A DNA stretch of 41,478 nt. Source: a virus. Each line of letters starts with the position of its first letter. Within the stretch, counting starts at the first letter, position 1. Positions 1 through 7,643 of the stretch are shown one piece after another. The stretch lies in IMG/VR virus record IMGVR_UViG_3300046780_000177, positions 1-41,478 of that record; one strand, 5' to 3'. The notes under the pieces are model-generated. The model did not search any database and was not told the DNA's origin. It was given only the letters and a program-made list of their open reading frames with translations. A program made the translations under genes and the position numbers.

Positions 1-127
1 GGCGACAAGCTCGATAACTCCTCGGTCGACTGGTACAACTCGCTCAAAAATTCCCTGACGCCTGGCGGGACGGATCGCGGCGTCAATCTCAATGACTTCA
101 ACACGCTGAAAAACGGCGTCACATCGG
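1..127. repeat. Terminal direct repeat (contig overlap), left copy
   Basis: Bases 1-127 are identical to 41352-41478. The reading frame of the structural gene that starts at 40350 continues without a break through this sequence, so the repeat marks where a circular assembly was cut. The length of exactly 127 equals a common maximum k-mer of short-read assemblers. I infer assembly overlap rather than a true phage end. The real physical ends (pac or cos) are not visible here. Confidence 0.93.
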
Positions 128-462
128 AACTCACGCGCGTCTGGCGCGGAGCCGGCGGATCTGAACAGGACATTAAGGACTGGTCGAAGACGATCGGCGA
201 CGCGAAGTCAAAGGACGAGCTCCGAAGCGCGTTCGGCACGATCGGCGGGATGCTCGAGAGCAAGCTTGGCGCGTTGCAGGATCAGTACAACCAGGGCATG
301 GGCTCTGCGGCGCCGATCAACGTGATCAGTCCGCAGGCGCGGCAGCAGTTGAACGGCCTGCAAGGGCTCGCGGGCCAGCAGCAGGCGCAACAGCGACCGA
401 TTCCCGGCGTTCCCGGCGGCGTGGCGGAAATGCGTGACGGCAAGTGGGTGCGGGTGAAGTAA
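1..462 (+). CDS. Ejection-type virion protein (P22 gp20 position), C-terminal part
   Basis: This is the 3' part of the gene that begins at 40350; frame 1 is open from base 1 to the TAA at 460-462. With the circle closed, the protein is 487 residues. The visible end is hydrophilic, with alternating helical segments and a glutamine-rich stretch (GQQQAQQ), and it ends in RDGKWVRVK. This style is typical of podovirus internal or DNA-ejection proteins. The next gene starts inside its stop codon (TAATG). Length and order relative to the 283-residue gene before it and the 791-residue gene after it match P22 gp7-gp20-gp16 (229, 471 and 609 residues). Function is inferred from position and style; no catalytic motif is seen. 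Confidence 0.72.
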   Translation, partial: GDKLDNSSVDWYNSLKNSLTPGGTDRGVNLNDFNTLKNGVTSELTRVWRGAGGSEQDIKDWSKTIGDAKSKDELRSAFGTIGGMLESKLGALQDQYNQGMGSAAPINVISPQARQQLNGLQGLAGQQQAQQRPIPGVPGGVAEMRDGKWVRVK

Positions 463-2837
463 TGCCGGCGCAAATTCCGGGCATTGGCGAAGACGTCTCG
501 CATCTCATGGACGCGCCGGGCGTCGGCGAGGACGTCTCGCATCTGATGGGCGGTAACGCTGTGTCGGCGGAAGATTTCACCCCGAAAGCGCCGGAGGGCT
601 CGGCGGTCGGTCGGTTCCTGTCGAATGCCGGCGAGGCGCTCAACCCCATTACGGCGCTCGAGGGCGTCGCGTCGGCGGTCGCGCATCCGATCGACACAGC
701 CAAAGGCATTATCGGATCGCAGGTGGGCGAGGCGGAGAAGGCGCTCGATCTCATCAAGCAGGGCCGGTACACCGAAGCGGCGGGCCACGGAGCCGCGGCG
801 CTCCTCCCGATTCTCGGGCCGGCGGCCGCGAAGGCCGGCGAACAGATCGCTTCCGGTGACATCGCGGGCGGCTTCGGCAAGACGGCCGGGCTCGTGGCAC
901 CGATGGCGGCGGGCGCAGTCGTGCCGTCTGAGGTCAAGGTACCGGGTCCGCTGGCACCGGCCGGCCAGGGTGTGGCGGACGCGGCCGCGCTCGCGGAGTC
1001 GAACGGCGTCCCGCTCGACGTCGCGACGGCCTCGGGCAATCGCTTCGCGAGGGCGGCGCAGCATCTCTCCGATCGGACGCTCGGCGGCGGCATGGTGGCT
1101 GATAAGGCGCTCGAGGCGCAAAAAGCCGGCCTCGCGACACTCGGCGAACAGCTCGCGGCGAAAGGGTACTCGGCTCCGGTCAGCGCGGAAGCGGCCGGCG
1201 AGGCGGTGCGGTCTGGCGTCCTGGGTCAGGTCAACGCCAACGCAGATCTCGCGAATACCGCGTACAGCGAGCTCCGTAAAATCGAGGCGGATCCGGCGAA
1301 TTTGCGCGAGATCACGCCGGAAGCTGCGGCGCCGAATCCGGATGCGCCAATGCGGTTCTCGTTCAAGCCGCGGCCAACACAGGACGACGTGTTCTCGGGC
1401 GTATTGAAAGACGCGAAGGCGAACGGCTACCGCGGCACGGTCGAGGATCTGCGCGATGCGTTCGATCAGCGGGTCGCGTCGGCGAAGGATCTGAAGGCGT
1501 CGTCGGCGGAAGGCGCGGAGTACTCCCCGTCTGAATTGCTGTCGTCTATCCGCGAGCTCGGCGGGATCCGGTCGTTCGATAAGGATCTCCAACCCGGCAC
1601 GACAGCAACAAAGCTGAGCGGCGAGTACGACAACCTGAAAAGCCTCTACCGCAATCGTGGCGTGTTCACCGAAGGCGGCAAGCCGATCGATCAGATCGTC
1701 GACGAGCTCCGGCAGGATCCGCGGTGGAAAACCGTATTAACGGACAACCCCGAAGATCTGAAATCGGTGCTCGAGGAAATCCATTCCTCGCCAGAGAAGG
1801 GGCCGACGGATCTCGAGCACTACCTCCGCGGCGCGGGCGTGCAGCCGGGTACGCAGTGGTGGCAGCAGGGCGCGAAGCCGATGCAGGTCGCGTTGCCGGT
1901 CGATCTCCGGCCGGCACAGCAGGCGCTCAAGCCGCTATACGACGAATTGAGCCGGCAGCGGGATCTTGCGCCGGCCTCGATCATTGGCGACAAGGCAACG
2001 GCGCTCCAGGCGCTCGACAAGATCGTGAACGGTCCTACGCATGCGTCGCTCTCGACGGTCGACGCGGTGCTGTCGGATCTCAAGCGGTTCGCGCGCGGCG
2101 GGAAAGCCGGCGAGGTACCAGCGCTCGCGACACCCGGCCAGGCTGCGGCGAAGCAGGCGATCACGAATCTTGACGGTCTAGTACAGCGGACAGCGGCTGA
2201 AGCGGGTCCGGACGCGATCGACGCGTTGAAAATGGGCCGCTCGGCGACGGTCGCGAAGTATCAGGCGGCGGACGTGCTCGACGGGCTCAACGCGGAGCCG
2301 GCGCGGACGCTCAAGAGTCTAATCGGTGACGGGAACCTGGCGAAGCTGCGATCGGTCGCGGATCAGGCGCCGGATGTGCTCCCGCAAGTCGGGCGCGCGC
2401 ATCTCGATAACCTGCTCGCGATGGAGCCTGATAAGGCGTTCGCGGAGTGGAAGAAAACCGGCACGGCGACAAAGCAGATTCTTTACCAGGATCCCGGCTA
2501 CGTGAAGGATCTGTCTGACTTCTTCAACCTGCGAAAGATGGCCGGGAGCAATCCCAACCCCAGCGGGACGGCGCACACGGTTGCGACGATGGGCCAGGCC
2601 GGCCTCATGGTGTCGGCGCCATGGATCGGCGTGCCGTTACAGGTCGGCACGGCGGCGCTGTCGAAGCTGCTGCACTCCGATGCGGGCGTGCGGCTGTTGA
2701 CGCGCGGGCTCAAGATTCCGATCGGCAATAAGGCCGCAGGCGCGGCATGGGTGGCGGATCTCTCGGCGGCTACCAACCCCAGCGGATCCCAAACCCAAAC
2801 CACAGCACCAGGGCAACCAGCGTTAGCGGCAAGGTAA
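462..2837 (+). CDS. Large ejection/internal virion protein (P22 gp16 position)
   Basis: The ATG at 462 overlaps the TAA of the preceding gene (TAATG), giving 791 residues; a GTG at 444 in the same frame is less likely. The N-terminus carries a tandem octapeptide GEDVSHLM about 12 residues apart. It is followed by Ala/Gly-rich helical segments (roughly residues 50-160), a long charged middle, and a hydrophobic stretch near the C-terminus around GLMVSAPWIGVPLQ that could insert into a membrane. There is no lysozyme or peptidase motif that I recognise. It is the third of three consecutive genes in the slot of P22 gp7, gp20 and gp16, which leave the virion with the DNA and form a conduit through the envelope. 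The role as an ejection protein is inferred from this synteny. The last ~68 bp are overlapped on the other strand by a small membrane-protein ORF. Confidence 0.7.
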   Translation: MPAQIPGIGEDVSHLMDAPGVGEDVSHLMGGNAVSAEDFTPKAPEGSAVGRFLSNAGEALNPITALEGVASAVAHPIDTAKGIIGSQVGEAEKALDLIKQGRYTEAAGHGAAALLPILGPAAAKAGEQIASGDIAGGFGKTAGLVAPMAAGAVVPSEVKVPGPLAPAGQGVADAAALAESNGVPLDVATASGNRFARAAQHLSDRTLGGGMVADKALEAQKAGLATLGEQLAAKGYSAPVSAEAAGEAVRSGVLGQVNANADLANTAYSELRKIEADPANLREITPEAAAPNPDAPMRFSFKPRPTQDDVFSGVLKDAKANGYRGTVEDLRDAFDQRVASAKDLKASSAEGAEYSPSELLSSIRELGGIRSFDKDLQPGTTATKLSGEYDNLKSLYRNRGVFTEGGKPIDQIVDELRQDPRWKTVLTDNPEDLKSVLEEIHSSPEKGPTDLEHYLRGAGVQPGTQWWQQGAKPMQVALPVDLRPAQQALKPLYDELSRQRDLAPASIIGDKATALQALDKIVNGPTHASLSTVDAVLSDLKRFARGGKAGEVPALATPGQAAAKQAITNLDGLVQRTAAEAGPDAIDALKMGRSATVAKYQAADVLDGLNAEPARTLKSLIGDGNLAKLRSVADQAPDVLPQVGRAHLDNLLAMEPDKAFAEWKKTGTATKQILYQDPGYVKDLSDFFNLRKMAGSNPNPSGTAHTVATMGQAGLMVSAPWIGVPLQVGTAALSKLLHSDAGVRLLTRGLKIPIGNKAAGAAWVADLSAATNPSGSQTQTTAPGQPALAAR

Positions 2838-2949
2838 CGAGACAGATCAGGGCCAGGATCAGCCGGTAGAGCGAAAAATACCCGCTGATCACGTTCGCGG
2901 GCCACTCGAGAAACACACGGCGCAGCATGCCGGGCGGAGTATAACACAT
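2770..2949 (-). CDS. Small membrane protein, antisense (59 aa)
   Basis: This minus-strand ORF runs from ATG (2949-2947) to TAG (2772-2770). It starts MCYTPPGMLRRVFLEW and continues with one long hydrophobic segment of about 22 residues rich in Leu, Val, Ile and Ala, ending in a Trp/Gly tail (FGFGIRWGW). It fills the otherwise unexplained 110-bp gap between two + genes and overlaps the 3' end of the upstream gene by 68 bp. Its start codon shares the palindrome CATG with the forward gene that begins at 2948. There is no clear Shine-Dalgarno sequence; an internal ATG at 2928 is an alternative start. A holin, antiholin or superinfection-exclusion peptide are all possible. The long hydrophobic run is the main support. 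Confidence 0.45.
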   Translation of the reverse strand: MCYTPPGMLRRVFLEWPANVISGYFSLYRLILALICLVTLPLTLVALVLWFGFGIRWGW

Positions 2950-3748
2950 GTCACAGGGGTATTGCCTTCCCGCGATTCGCTATCGAGCGTTTACGGCCAA
3001 TGGTGCAGTTGCGGCCGGGTACAAGCTGTACGCCTTCATTTCCGGCACGATCACGCCACAGAACACGTACACCGATGGCACGCTGAGCACGCCAAACGCA
3101 AACCCGGTCGTTCTTGACGCAAACGGCGAGGCAGAGATTTTCCTTCCGCCGGATCTGGTCTATACGTTCAAACTGAAAGACGCGTCGGACGCCCAGCAGT
3201 GGAGCGTTGACGGCGTGGTGGCGACAACCTCGCCGACGGCTGGCGCAGCAGGCACGACGGTGCCGACGGGCAATATTTCGATGTACGGCGGTGCCTCGGC
3301 TCCGGCGGGGTATCTGCTGTGCGACGGCTCGGCGGTCAGTCGCGGCACGTTCGCGGCGCTCTTTGCGGTCGTGGCGTCGACGTTCGGGGCCGGCGACGGC
3401 GTGACAACCTTCAACCTGCCGGATCTGCGACAGCGGTTCCCGATGGGGAAAGCGGCATCGGGTACGGGTAACGTCCTGGGCGCGACGGGCGGCGCGGTCG
3501 ATCACACGCACACGGGACCGTCTCATACCCATACGGTCACGGTCACGCGCGACGGCTGGGGGAAAACCCTCAATGCGCCGTCTGCGGACGGGCGCCTAAA
3601 TACCGGCGCGGCCGCGGGCGCGGGCCAATTCTCCTCGAGCTATCAGCCGACGGCGGATCTCACAGTAACGTCGGGCGCTGACGGAACAGAAGCCACGGGC
3701 ACGGCAAATCCGCCGTTTCAGACGGTCAATTTCATTATCAAGACATAA
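2948..3748 (+). CDS. Tail fibre/tail-collar domain protein
   Basis: 266 residues; the ATG has a GGAG 8 nt upstream. Residues ~1-95 form a domain seen at the start of many phage fibres (start SQGYCLP, then YTDGTLSTPNANPVVLDANG). Residues ~105-165 match the phage tail-collar family (Pfam PF07484): GNISMYGG, PAGYLLCDG, GDGVTTFNLPDLRQRFPMG. After this come histidine pairs (DHTHTGPSHTHTV), which in such fibres bind metal along the trimer axis, and a C-terminal FQTVNFIIKT ending typical of collar proteins. The protein should be a trimeric receptor-binding or fibre component on the virion. It closes the structural module, directly before the lysis genes. Which receptor it binds cannot be told. Confidence 0.85.
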   Translation: MSQGYCLPAIRYRAFTANGAVAAGYKLYAFISGTITPQNTYTDGTLSTPNANPVVLDANGEAEIFLPPDLVYTFKLKDASDAQQWSVDGVVATTSPTAGAAGTTVPTGNISMYGGASAPAGYLLCDGSAVSRGTFAALFAVVASTFGAGDGVTTFNLPDLRQRFPMGKAASGTGNVLGATGGAVDHTHTGPSHTHTVTVTRDGWGKTLNAPSADGRLNTGAAAGAGQFSSSYQPTADLTVTSGADGTEATGTANPPFQTVNFIIKT

Positions 3749-3806
3749 CGCGACGCTCGCGCGCGGGCGGTGTAGCGAAAAAGCGCCTTGCGCGAACAAA
3801 AAGAGT

Positions 3807-3852
3807 ACGCGTTTCACGCAAACACACCCTATACTCAGGGCGTCAACGTCAA
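3807..3852 (+). promoter_or_regulatory. Putative late promoter with degenerate operator
   Basis: A clear -10 box TATACT (3830-3835) sits 17 nt after ACGCGT (3807-3812). The -35 region overlaps imperfect arms GCGT/ACGCAA of the phage-wide 14-mer. Downstream of the -10, GCGTCAACGTCAA (3840-3852) is an exact 13-mer repeat of the site before the primase gene (18912-18924). Unlike the other phage promoters it leaves a leader of about 36 nt before the gene at 3878. Confidence 0.45.
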
Positions 3853-3877
3853 TTCTTTTGACCGACGCAAACTTCCC

Positions 3878-4165
3878 ATGGATCAAACGGCGGTCGTGAC
3901 AGCAGGTGTTTTCGTGGTCGGCGGCGTCATGGCGGCCGCGGGATGGGTGCTCCAACTCTCGGGGCGCGTATCCCATCACAAGGCCGAAGCGGAGCTCGGG
4001 ATCACGAAAGTATCCGCCCGGATCGAGGCGGTCGCAGCCTCGGCGGAGCTCGCGGCAACACGGGCACACGGCCGCATGGATGTCGTCGAGACGCGTCAGA
4101 CCAACATGGAAGGCGATCTCAAGGAAATCAAGGCGGACGTTAAGACGCTCCTGGGGCGTATATGA
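3878..4165 (+). CDS. Membrane-anchored coiled-coil protein, candidate holin/lysis protein
   Basis: 95 residues from ATG 3878 (MDQTAVVTAG). The in-frame region upstream, from 3788, contains the promoter elements, so I do not count it as coding. Residues ~5-30 form one hydrophobic segment rich in Val, Gly and Ala, followed by a long charged helix with heptad character (ISARIEA..., ending EGDLKEIKADVKTLLGRI). A single N-terminal membrane segment plus a coiled coil is a common form for small proteins of phage lysis cassettes. The next gene overlaps by ATGA and looks like a muralytic enzyme. It could be a holin-like, Rz-like or unrelated anchor protein; the sequence alone does not decide. Confidence 0.55.
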   Translation: MDQTAVVTAGVFVVGGVMAAAGWVLQLSGRVSHHKAEAELGITKVSARIEAVAASAELAATRAHGRMDVVETRQTNMEGDLKEIKADVKTLLGRI

Positions 4166-4509
4166 CGATTGCGCCTGACGTCAAGTTAGTTGCCGTGCGC
4201 TGGGGATTGCCGCCGGAATGGGTCCAGGCGGTGGTACTCGCGGAAGGCGACGGGCACGCGTTCGTCAGGGCCGTACAGTGCTCGGTTCCCACCGTCCAGA
4301 ACCGGGCGCAGGCGCTCGAGGTGCTGTGCCGGTCATTGACGCATCGGTCAGCGGATTGGGCGGCAACGGCCGGCCTCTCCGAAGGGCTCTCGGCGTTCTG
4401 GTCGTACTTTGCGTCGAAGTGGTGCCCGGTCGGCGCGGACAACGATCCGCATGGCCTCAACGCAAACTGGCTCCCGAACGTGCGGAAGCTGCTCGGGCTC
4501 TCCGCATGA
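4162..4509 (+). CDS. Small lysozyme/transglycosylase-like protein, candidate endolysin
   Basis: 115 residues; the ATG overlaps the stop of the membrane protein before it (ATGA). The start AVRWGLPPEWVQAVVLAEG has the helix and glutamate placement often seen at the active site of lytic transglycosylase-like folds. The C-terminal part (FASKWCPVGADNDPHGLNANWLPNV) resembles conserved endings of short phage cell-wall proteins that I recognise only by style. It is short for a full lysozyme domain and has no signal peptide. The position right after a TM/coiled-coil protein suggests a lysis cassette. The enzymatic role is a guess from context plus weak resemblance. Confidence 0.42.
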   Translation: MTIAPDVKLVAVRWGLPPEWVQAVVLAEGDGHAFVRAVQCSVPTVQNRAQALEVLCRSLTHRSADWAATAGLSEGLSAFWSYFASKWCPVGADNDPHGLNANWLPNVRKLLGLSA

Positions 4510-4823
4510 GAACCGTAGTCGTTGACGGGGTGGAATTCGACATCGTATGGGACGGGCACAAAGACGGGCCGTCCCTGCTCCCTGACGATTACCCGGCCAC
4601 GGACGGCCGCGTCCCGTGTGGCTTCGTCGACGGGCCGTCGTCGGGGCCATTCGAGGATGACGCGGCGCTGTACGGCTACGTGGTGCCGGGTCTGCGTGAG
4701 CCGTCGTACGCGGTCTGTGCGGAGTGCGGTCAGCGCTTTACGCCGAACCGTCCCGGCCGGCAGTACTGCACGCGTCTCTGCCGGGATGCGGCTCGCCGGC
4801 AAACCCGCAAAGAGGTGGCGTGA
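4506..4823 (+). CDS. Zinc-ribbon protein of unknown function
   Basis: 105 residues; the ATG overlaps the previous stop (ATGA). The N-terminal 70 residues are acidic and unrecognised. The C-terminus carries a clear zinc-binding signature, CAECG, then QYCTRLCR, that is C-x2-C-x12-C-x3-C, followed by a basic tail (RDAARRQTRKEVA). Such ribbons bind nucleic acid or protein. Four-base overlaps on both sides place it in the same transcript as the lysis-type genes. Confidence 0.68.
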   Translation: MRTVVVDGVEFDIVWDGHKDGPSLLPDDYPATDGRVPCGFVDGPSSGPFEDDAALYGYVVPGLREPSYAVCAECGQRFTPNRPGRQYCTRLCRDAARRQTRKEVA

Positions 4824-5209
4824 ACGTGGGGCGCATGTCTGCGGCGGTGCTCGGCGGCGTCCTGGCGCTCGTGCTCACGGGCGGCGATCGATCGGACGCA
4901 ATCGAGCAACCGATCGCGATCAAGGTGCGGCCGCAGATCATGCTCTCGCGCGGCGACATTCGGATCGAGGTGCGGATCCCGGCGGATGTCGACAACCGGC
5001 GCGCGGTGATCTCCTGGGAGTCGGTCGGCGGCACGGTCGGCGAGACGCAATGGCCGATCGAGGGTGAAGACGGGCCGGTGCTGCATGTGCTGGAACTGCG
5101 CGCGCAACCGGCGGCGCATTACGTGTTTATCGCGGCGGTTTTCGGGCAACGCGCGGAGCTTCGGGGCCGCGCAACGGCGGAGATCCTGATACCTGACGAA
5201 GGGCGGTAA
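4820..5209 (+). CDS. Exported or membrane-anchored hypothetical protein
   Basis: The start is GTG at 4820, overlapping the previous stop (GTGA), for 129 residues; an ATG at 4835 would give 124. The first ~25 residues (MSAAVLGGVLALVLTGG) look like a signal peptide or signal anchor. The rest is predicted to be beta-rich (IKVRPQIMLSRGDIRIEVRIP; ISWESVGG; YVFIAAVF) and may be an immunoglobulin-like fold. There is no lipobox cysteine. Its position behind the candidate endolysin would fit an outer-membrane or periplasmic lysis accessory, but no spanin motif is seen. Confidence 0.6.
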   Translation: MNVGRMSAAVLGGVLALVLTGGDRSDAIEQPIAIKVRPQIMLSRGDIRIEVRIPADVDNRRAVISWESVGGTVGETQWPIEGEDGPVLHVLELRAQPAAHYVFIAAVFGQRAELRGRATAEILIPDEGR

Positions 5210-5212
5210 CAG

Positions 5213-5512
5213 TTGGCAAAAGCGAAGCGTAAAGACGTCTCGACAGCGACAGATATCGCGGTGCTCGCGGCGCGGCTCGAGGTGCTCGAGTTGGCGCTCG
5301 TGACGCTCAGCGCGGAAAACGACGAATTGCGCGCGGATTACGAGCGGATCGCCGAGGCGACGGCAGGCGGTTTCCGCGCCGTAGACGAAAACTTCGCGGT
5401 AGTCGCTCCGGCCGTCGATGACGTGCGCGGCCGTGTCGACGAGCTCGAAGGCGCGACGGTCAACCGTGACGAATTGTGGGCGACGGCGTTTAAGGCCGGC
5501 GCGGCGCTCTAA
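5213..5512 (+). CDS. Coiled-coil hypothetical protein
   Basis: 99 residues starting at TTG 5213, three bases after the preceding stop. The residues LAARLEVLELALVTLSAEND and the following helix have heptad spacing of hydrophobic residues, giving a predicted coiled coil over most of the length. A basic start (AKAKRKD) precedes it. There is no enzymatic motif. The next gene starts within its stop codon (TAATG). Confidence 0.6.
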   Translation: MAKAKRKDVSTATDIAVLAARLEVLELALVTLSAENDELRADYERIAEATAGGFRAVDENFAVVAPAVDDVRGRVDELEGATVNRDELWATAFKAGAAL

Positions 5513-5727
5513 TGTCAAAGCGCGTCGTTTTCGTCCATCCGTCGGGCCTGCATCAGATCATGGGCACGCTCGACGATTTCCAGCAGCCGCCAGTGACGGC
5601 GGAAGAGTTCACGGCGCAGGGGCGCCTTGTGCCGTTCGCGTCGCTCTATCGCGTCACGCCTCGGGCGGCGTTCTACCGTGAACCGATCGTGCCGGCGTCG
5701 TACACGTTCCATCAGGCGCAGGTATGA
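5512..5727 (+). CDS. Small hypothetical protein (71 aa)
   Basis: The ATG at 5512 overlaps the stop of the coiled-coil gene, and the end overlaps the next start by ATGA, so it is translationally coupled on both sides. The protein (start MSKRVVFVHPSGLHQIMG) is soluble and has no recognised domain. Coupling and codon usage like its neighbours are the reasons for calling it real. Confidence 0.58.
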   Translation: MSKRVVFVHPSGLHQIMGTLDDFQQPPVTAEEFTAQGRLVPFASLYRVTPRAAFYREPIVPASYTFHQAQV

Positions 5728-6191
5728 CTCCGCTCGAAATCGGCGTGCAGGCCGGCGACGTCTTGTTGTATCGCGCGAAAGGGCTGTACGGCCGCCTGAT
5801 CGCGGTAAAGACGTGGCACGACATCTCGCACGTTGAGATCTACGTCGGCGGGTTTCAGTCGGTCGCCTCGCGCGACGGCCAAGGTACCGGGCTCTATCCC
5901 TGGCGAAATACCGAACTGGCGCTGATCTGCCGGCCTCCGGCGTCGTTCAGCCTGTCGAAGGCGATGCACTGGTTTCTGAAATCGCCGCATCGGCCGTACG
6001 GCTGGCTCGATCTGTTGCAGTTCGTGGGCCTCAACGTCGAGACGCGCGGGATCGTCTGTTCCCCGTTCGCGACGGAGTTTTCTCGGGCGGGTGATCTCGA
6101 TCCGTTCAACGGCGAGCCGGCAGACAAGATCGCGCCGTTCCAATTCGAAACGAGCCCGGTCTATCGCGTCTCTCAACCAAAAGGATGGTGA
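5724..6191 (+). CDS. YiiX/NlpC-P60-like papain-fold hydrolase
   Basis: 155 residues, with the ATG overlapping the previous stop. The N-terminal part follows the permuted NlpC/P60 (YiiX, DUF830) pattern: AGDVLLYRAKGLYGRLI, then the histidine in SHVEIYVGG. The later GIVCSPFATEFSRAG would supply the catalytic cysteine and is the usual cysteine context of that family. This fold cleaves amide bonds in peptidoglycan or lipids. There is no signal peptide. In this location it may assist lysis or be a virion-associated wall enzyme. Family assignment is moderate; substrate unknown. Confidence 0.65.
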   Translation: MTPLEIGVQAGDVLLYRAKGLYGRLIAVKTWHDISHVEIYVGGFQSVASRDGQGTGLYPWRNTELALICRPPASFSLSKAMHWFLKSPHRPYGWLDLLQFVGLNVETRGIVCSPFATEFSRAGDLDPFNGEPADKIAPFQFETSPVYRVSQPKGW

Positions 6192-6194
6192 CTC

Positions 6195-6323
6195 TTGGGA
6201 AGTTTGATTCTTAGCGCGTTAGTGAAGGTGATCGAGAAAAACCCCGGCCTGGTCGAAGGACTCGTCGAGGCTGGCTTCAAGCTGCTCGCGGCAGAGCTCC
6301 AGAAGAAGGCCGCCGGCCAGTAA
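6195..6323 (+). CDS. Short amphipathic peptide (42 aa)
   Basis: The start is TTG at 6195, with an AAGGATGG Shine-Dalgarno-like stretch at 6181-6188; TAA is at 6321-6323. The sequence starts MGSLILSALVKVIEKNPGL and is two amphipathic helices, ending KKAAGQ. It fills the space between two coupled genes that would otherwise be empty. The function is unknown. It has the look of the short amphipathic helical peptides found near phage lysis genes. Confidence 0.5.
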   Translation: MGSLILSALVKVIEKNPGLVEGLVEAGFKLLAAELQKKAAGQ

Positions 6324-6333
6324 GCGGTGCGTC

Positions 6334-6519
6334 GTGGATCGTCCGGTCGTTCGCTGCCTGATTGCATTTCCTAACGCGAAGGGCGAGCCAGGCGTGATCT
6401 ATCTGGTCGACATGAAGGAAGCGGAACAGCGGATGCGCCAGGGCTGGATCGTCGTCGGGCCAGATCCCGCCGATCTTGCGGCCTTGGCGAAGTGGCAACG
6501 GGATAACGGAGGGCTCTAA
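6334..6519 (+). CDS. Small hypothetical protein (61 aa)
   Basis: The start is GTG at 6334. Compact alpha/beta sequence (VRCLIAFPNAKGEPGVIYLVD) with a C-terminal segment ending KWQRDNGGL. No domain recognised. It lies one base before the next gene's start codon, in the same transcript. Confidence 0.52.
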   Translation: MDRPVVRCLIAFPNAKGEPGVIYLVDMKEAEQRMRQGWIVVGPDPADLAALAKWQRDNGGL

Positions 6520-6520
6520 C

Positions 6521-7639
6521 GTGCCGATAGGTTCCTGCGGTCACACGGTCAGTAGAACCGGCGTCGAGAAGTGCCGATCATGCTGGCGACGTCGCGGCGT
6601 CGATGTGCCGCCGGCTGAAAAGATCGCGCGAAAGAACGATCAGATCACACTCGCGGAAGATCGCGAAAAGCGCGCGGCGGCGGAACAGTCCGCGGCGCTG
6701 AAGGCGCGGTATGGCGAGGCGCTCGAGACGATCGATCGACTCGAGGCGGAGATCAAGGACGCGCGCGCGGTCGCGGAGCCGGTCGAGACGTTCGCGATCA
6801 GGCCGAAGGCCGGCAGCGGAACGAGCGAGGCTACGCCGGTCCTTGTGGCGTCCGACTGGCACGTTGAGGAGGAGGTCGGCGCGGAGATCGGCGGCCTCAA
6901 CGTCTCGGATCTCGAGCGGTCACAGGTCAAGGCGACGAAGTTTTTTCAGTCCGGACTACGCCTGATCCGGCTGCTGGCGCAAGACGTCAAGATCGACTCG
7001 GCGATCCTGGCGCTCCTGGGCGATTTCATCTCGAACCAGATCCACGGCGCCGAAAACGCGGAAGTGAACGGCGTACGGCCAACGGAAGCGATCGCGGCGG
7101 CAAAGTCGTTTCTGGTGTCTGGCCTCGAGTTCCTGCTGAACCATTCGAAGCTGTCGCTTGTGGTGCCGTGCCATTCCGGCAATCACGCCAGGACGACACA
7201 GACAACCCGTTTCGCGGCGGAAAACGGGCATTCGCTGGAGTGGCTGATGTACCTCTGGCTCGCGGACTACTTCAAGGGCGAGCCGCGGATCACGTTCGTG
7301 ATTCCGCCGGGGATGCATTCCTATCTCGACGTCTACGGCCAAACGATCCGCTTTCAGCACGGGCACGCGATCAAGTACGGCGGCGGCGTGGGCGGTATCT
7401 TCATCCCGGCGTACAAGGCGATCGCGCAGTGGAACAAAGCGCGGCGCGCGGATCTCGACGTCTTCGGGCATTTCCATCAATCGAAGGACGGCGGCAATTT
7501 CCTCTGCAACGGGTCGCTGATCGGGTACAACGCGTTTGCGCTCTCCATTAAGGCCGATTTCGAACTGCCGCGGCAAACGCTGTTCCTGATGGACAAGAAA
7601 CGCGGACGCACTTGCACCTGGCCGATCTTGGTGAGCTAG
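6521..7639 (+). CDS. Calcineurin-like metallophosphoesterase with N-terminal zinc motif
   Basis: 372 residues from GTG 6521. All the metal-binding blocks of the calcineurin-like phosphoesterase fold are visible in order: D-x-H in ASDWHVEE (D112, H114), GDFISN (D168), SGNHA (N221, H222), HGHA (H280, H282) and GHFHQ (316-319). An N-terminal extension has CGH and CRSC (a possible zinc knuckle) followed by a ~60-residue charged coiled coil, a layout I associate with phage phosphoesterases encoded near structural genes. It should hydrolyse phosphomono- or diesters in the cytoplasm. The substrate, nucleic acid or nucleotide, is unknown. The catalytic set looks complete. Confidence 0.85.
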   Translation: MPIGSCGHTVSRTGVEKCRSCWRRRGVDVPPAEKIARKNDQITLAEDREKRAAAEQSAALKARYGEALETIDRLEAEIKDARAVAEPVETFAIRPKAGSGTSEATPVLVASDWHVEEEVGAEIGGLNVSDLERSQVKATKFFQSGLRLIRLLAQDVKIDSAILALLGDFISNQIHGAENAEVNGVRPTEAIAAAKSFLVSGLEFLLNHSKLSLVVPCHSGNHARTTQTTRFAAENGHSLEWLMYLWLADYFKGEPRITFVIPPGMHSYLDVYGQTIRFQHGHAIKYGGGVGGIFIPAYKAIAQWNKARRADLDVFGHFHQSKDGGNFLCNGSLIGYNAFALSIKADFELPRQTLFLMDKKRGRTCTWPILVS

Positions 7640-7643
7640 GGCC

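Noticed and set aside
1-127. True direct terminal repeat of the virion DNA
   Set aside because: Location inside a gene and the length of exactly 127 fit an assembly overlap better; P22-type headful packaging would give permuted ends.
282-1592. Long minus-strand ORF (436 codons)
   Set aside because: It mirrors the codons of the gp16-like gene; the product is an arginine-rich sequence without domains, as expected from GC-rich antisense.
2498-2947. 149-codon minus-strand ORF at the gp16-like end
   Set aside because: It is in a different frame from the 59-codon membrane ORF (2770-2949); it is arginine-rich and has no membrane segment or domain.
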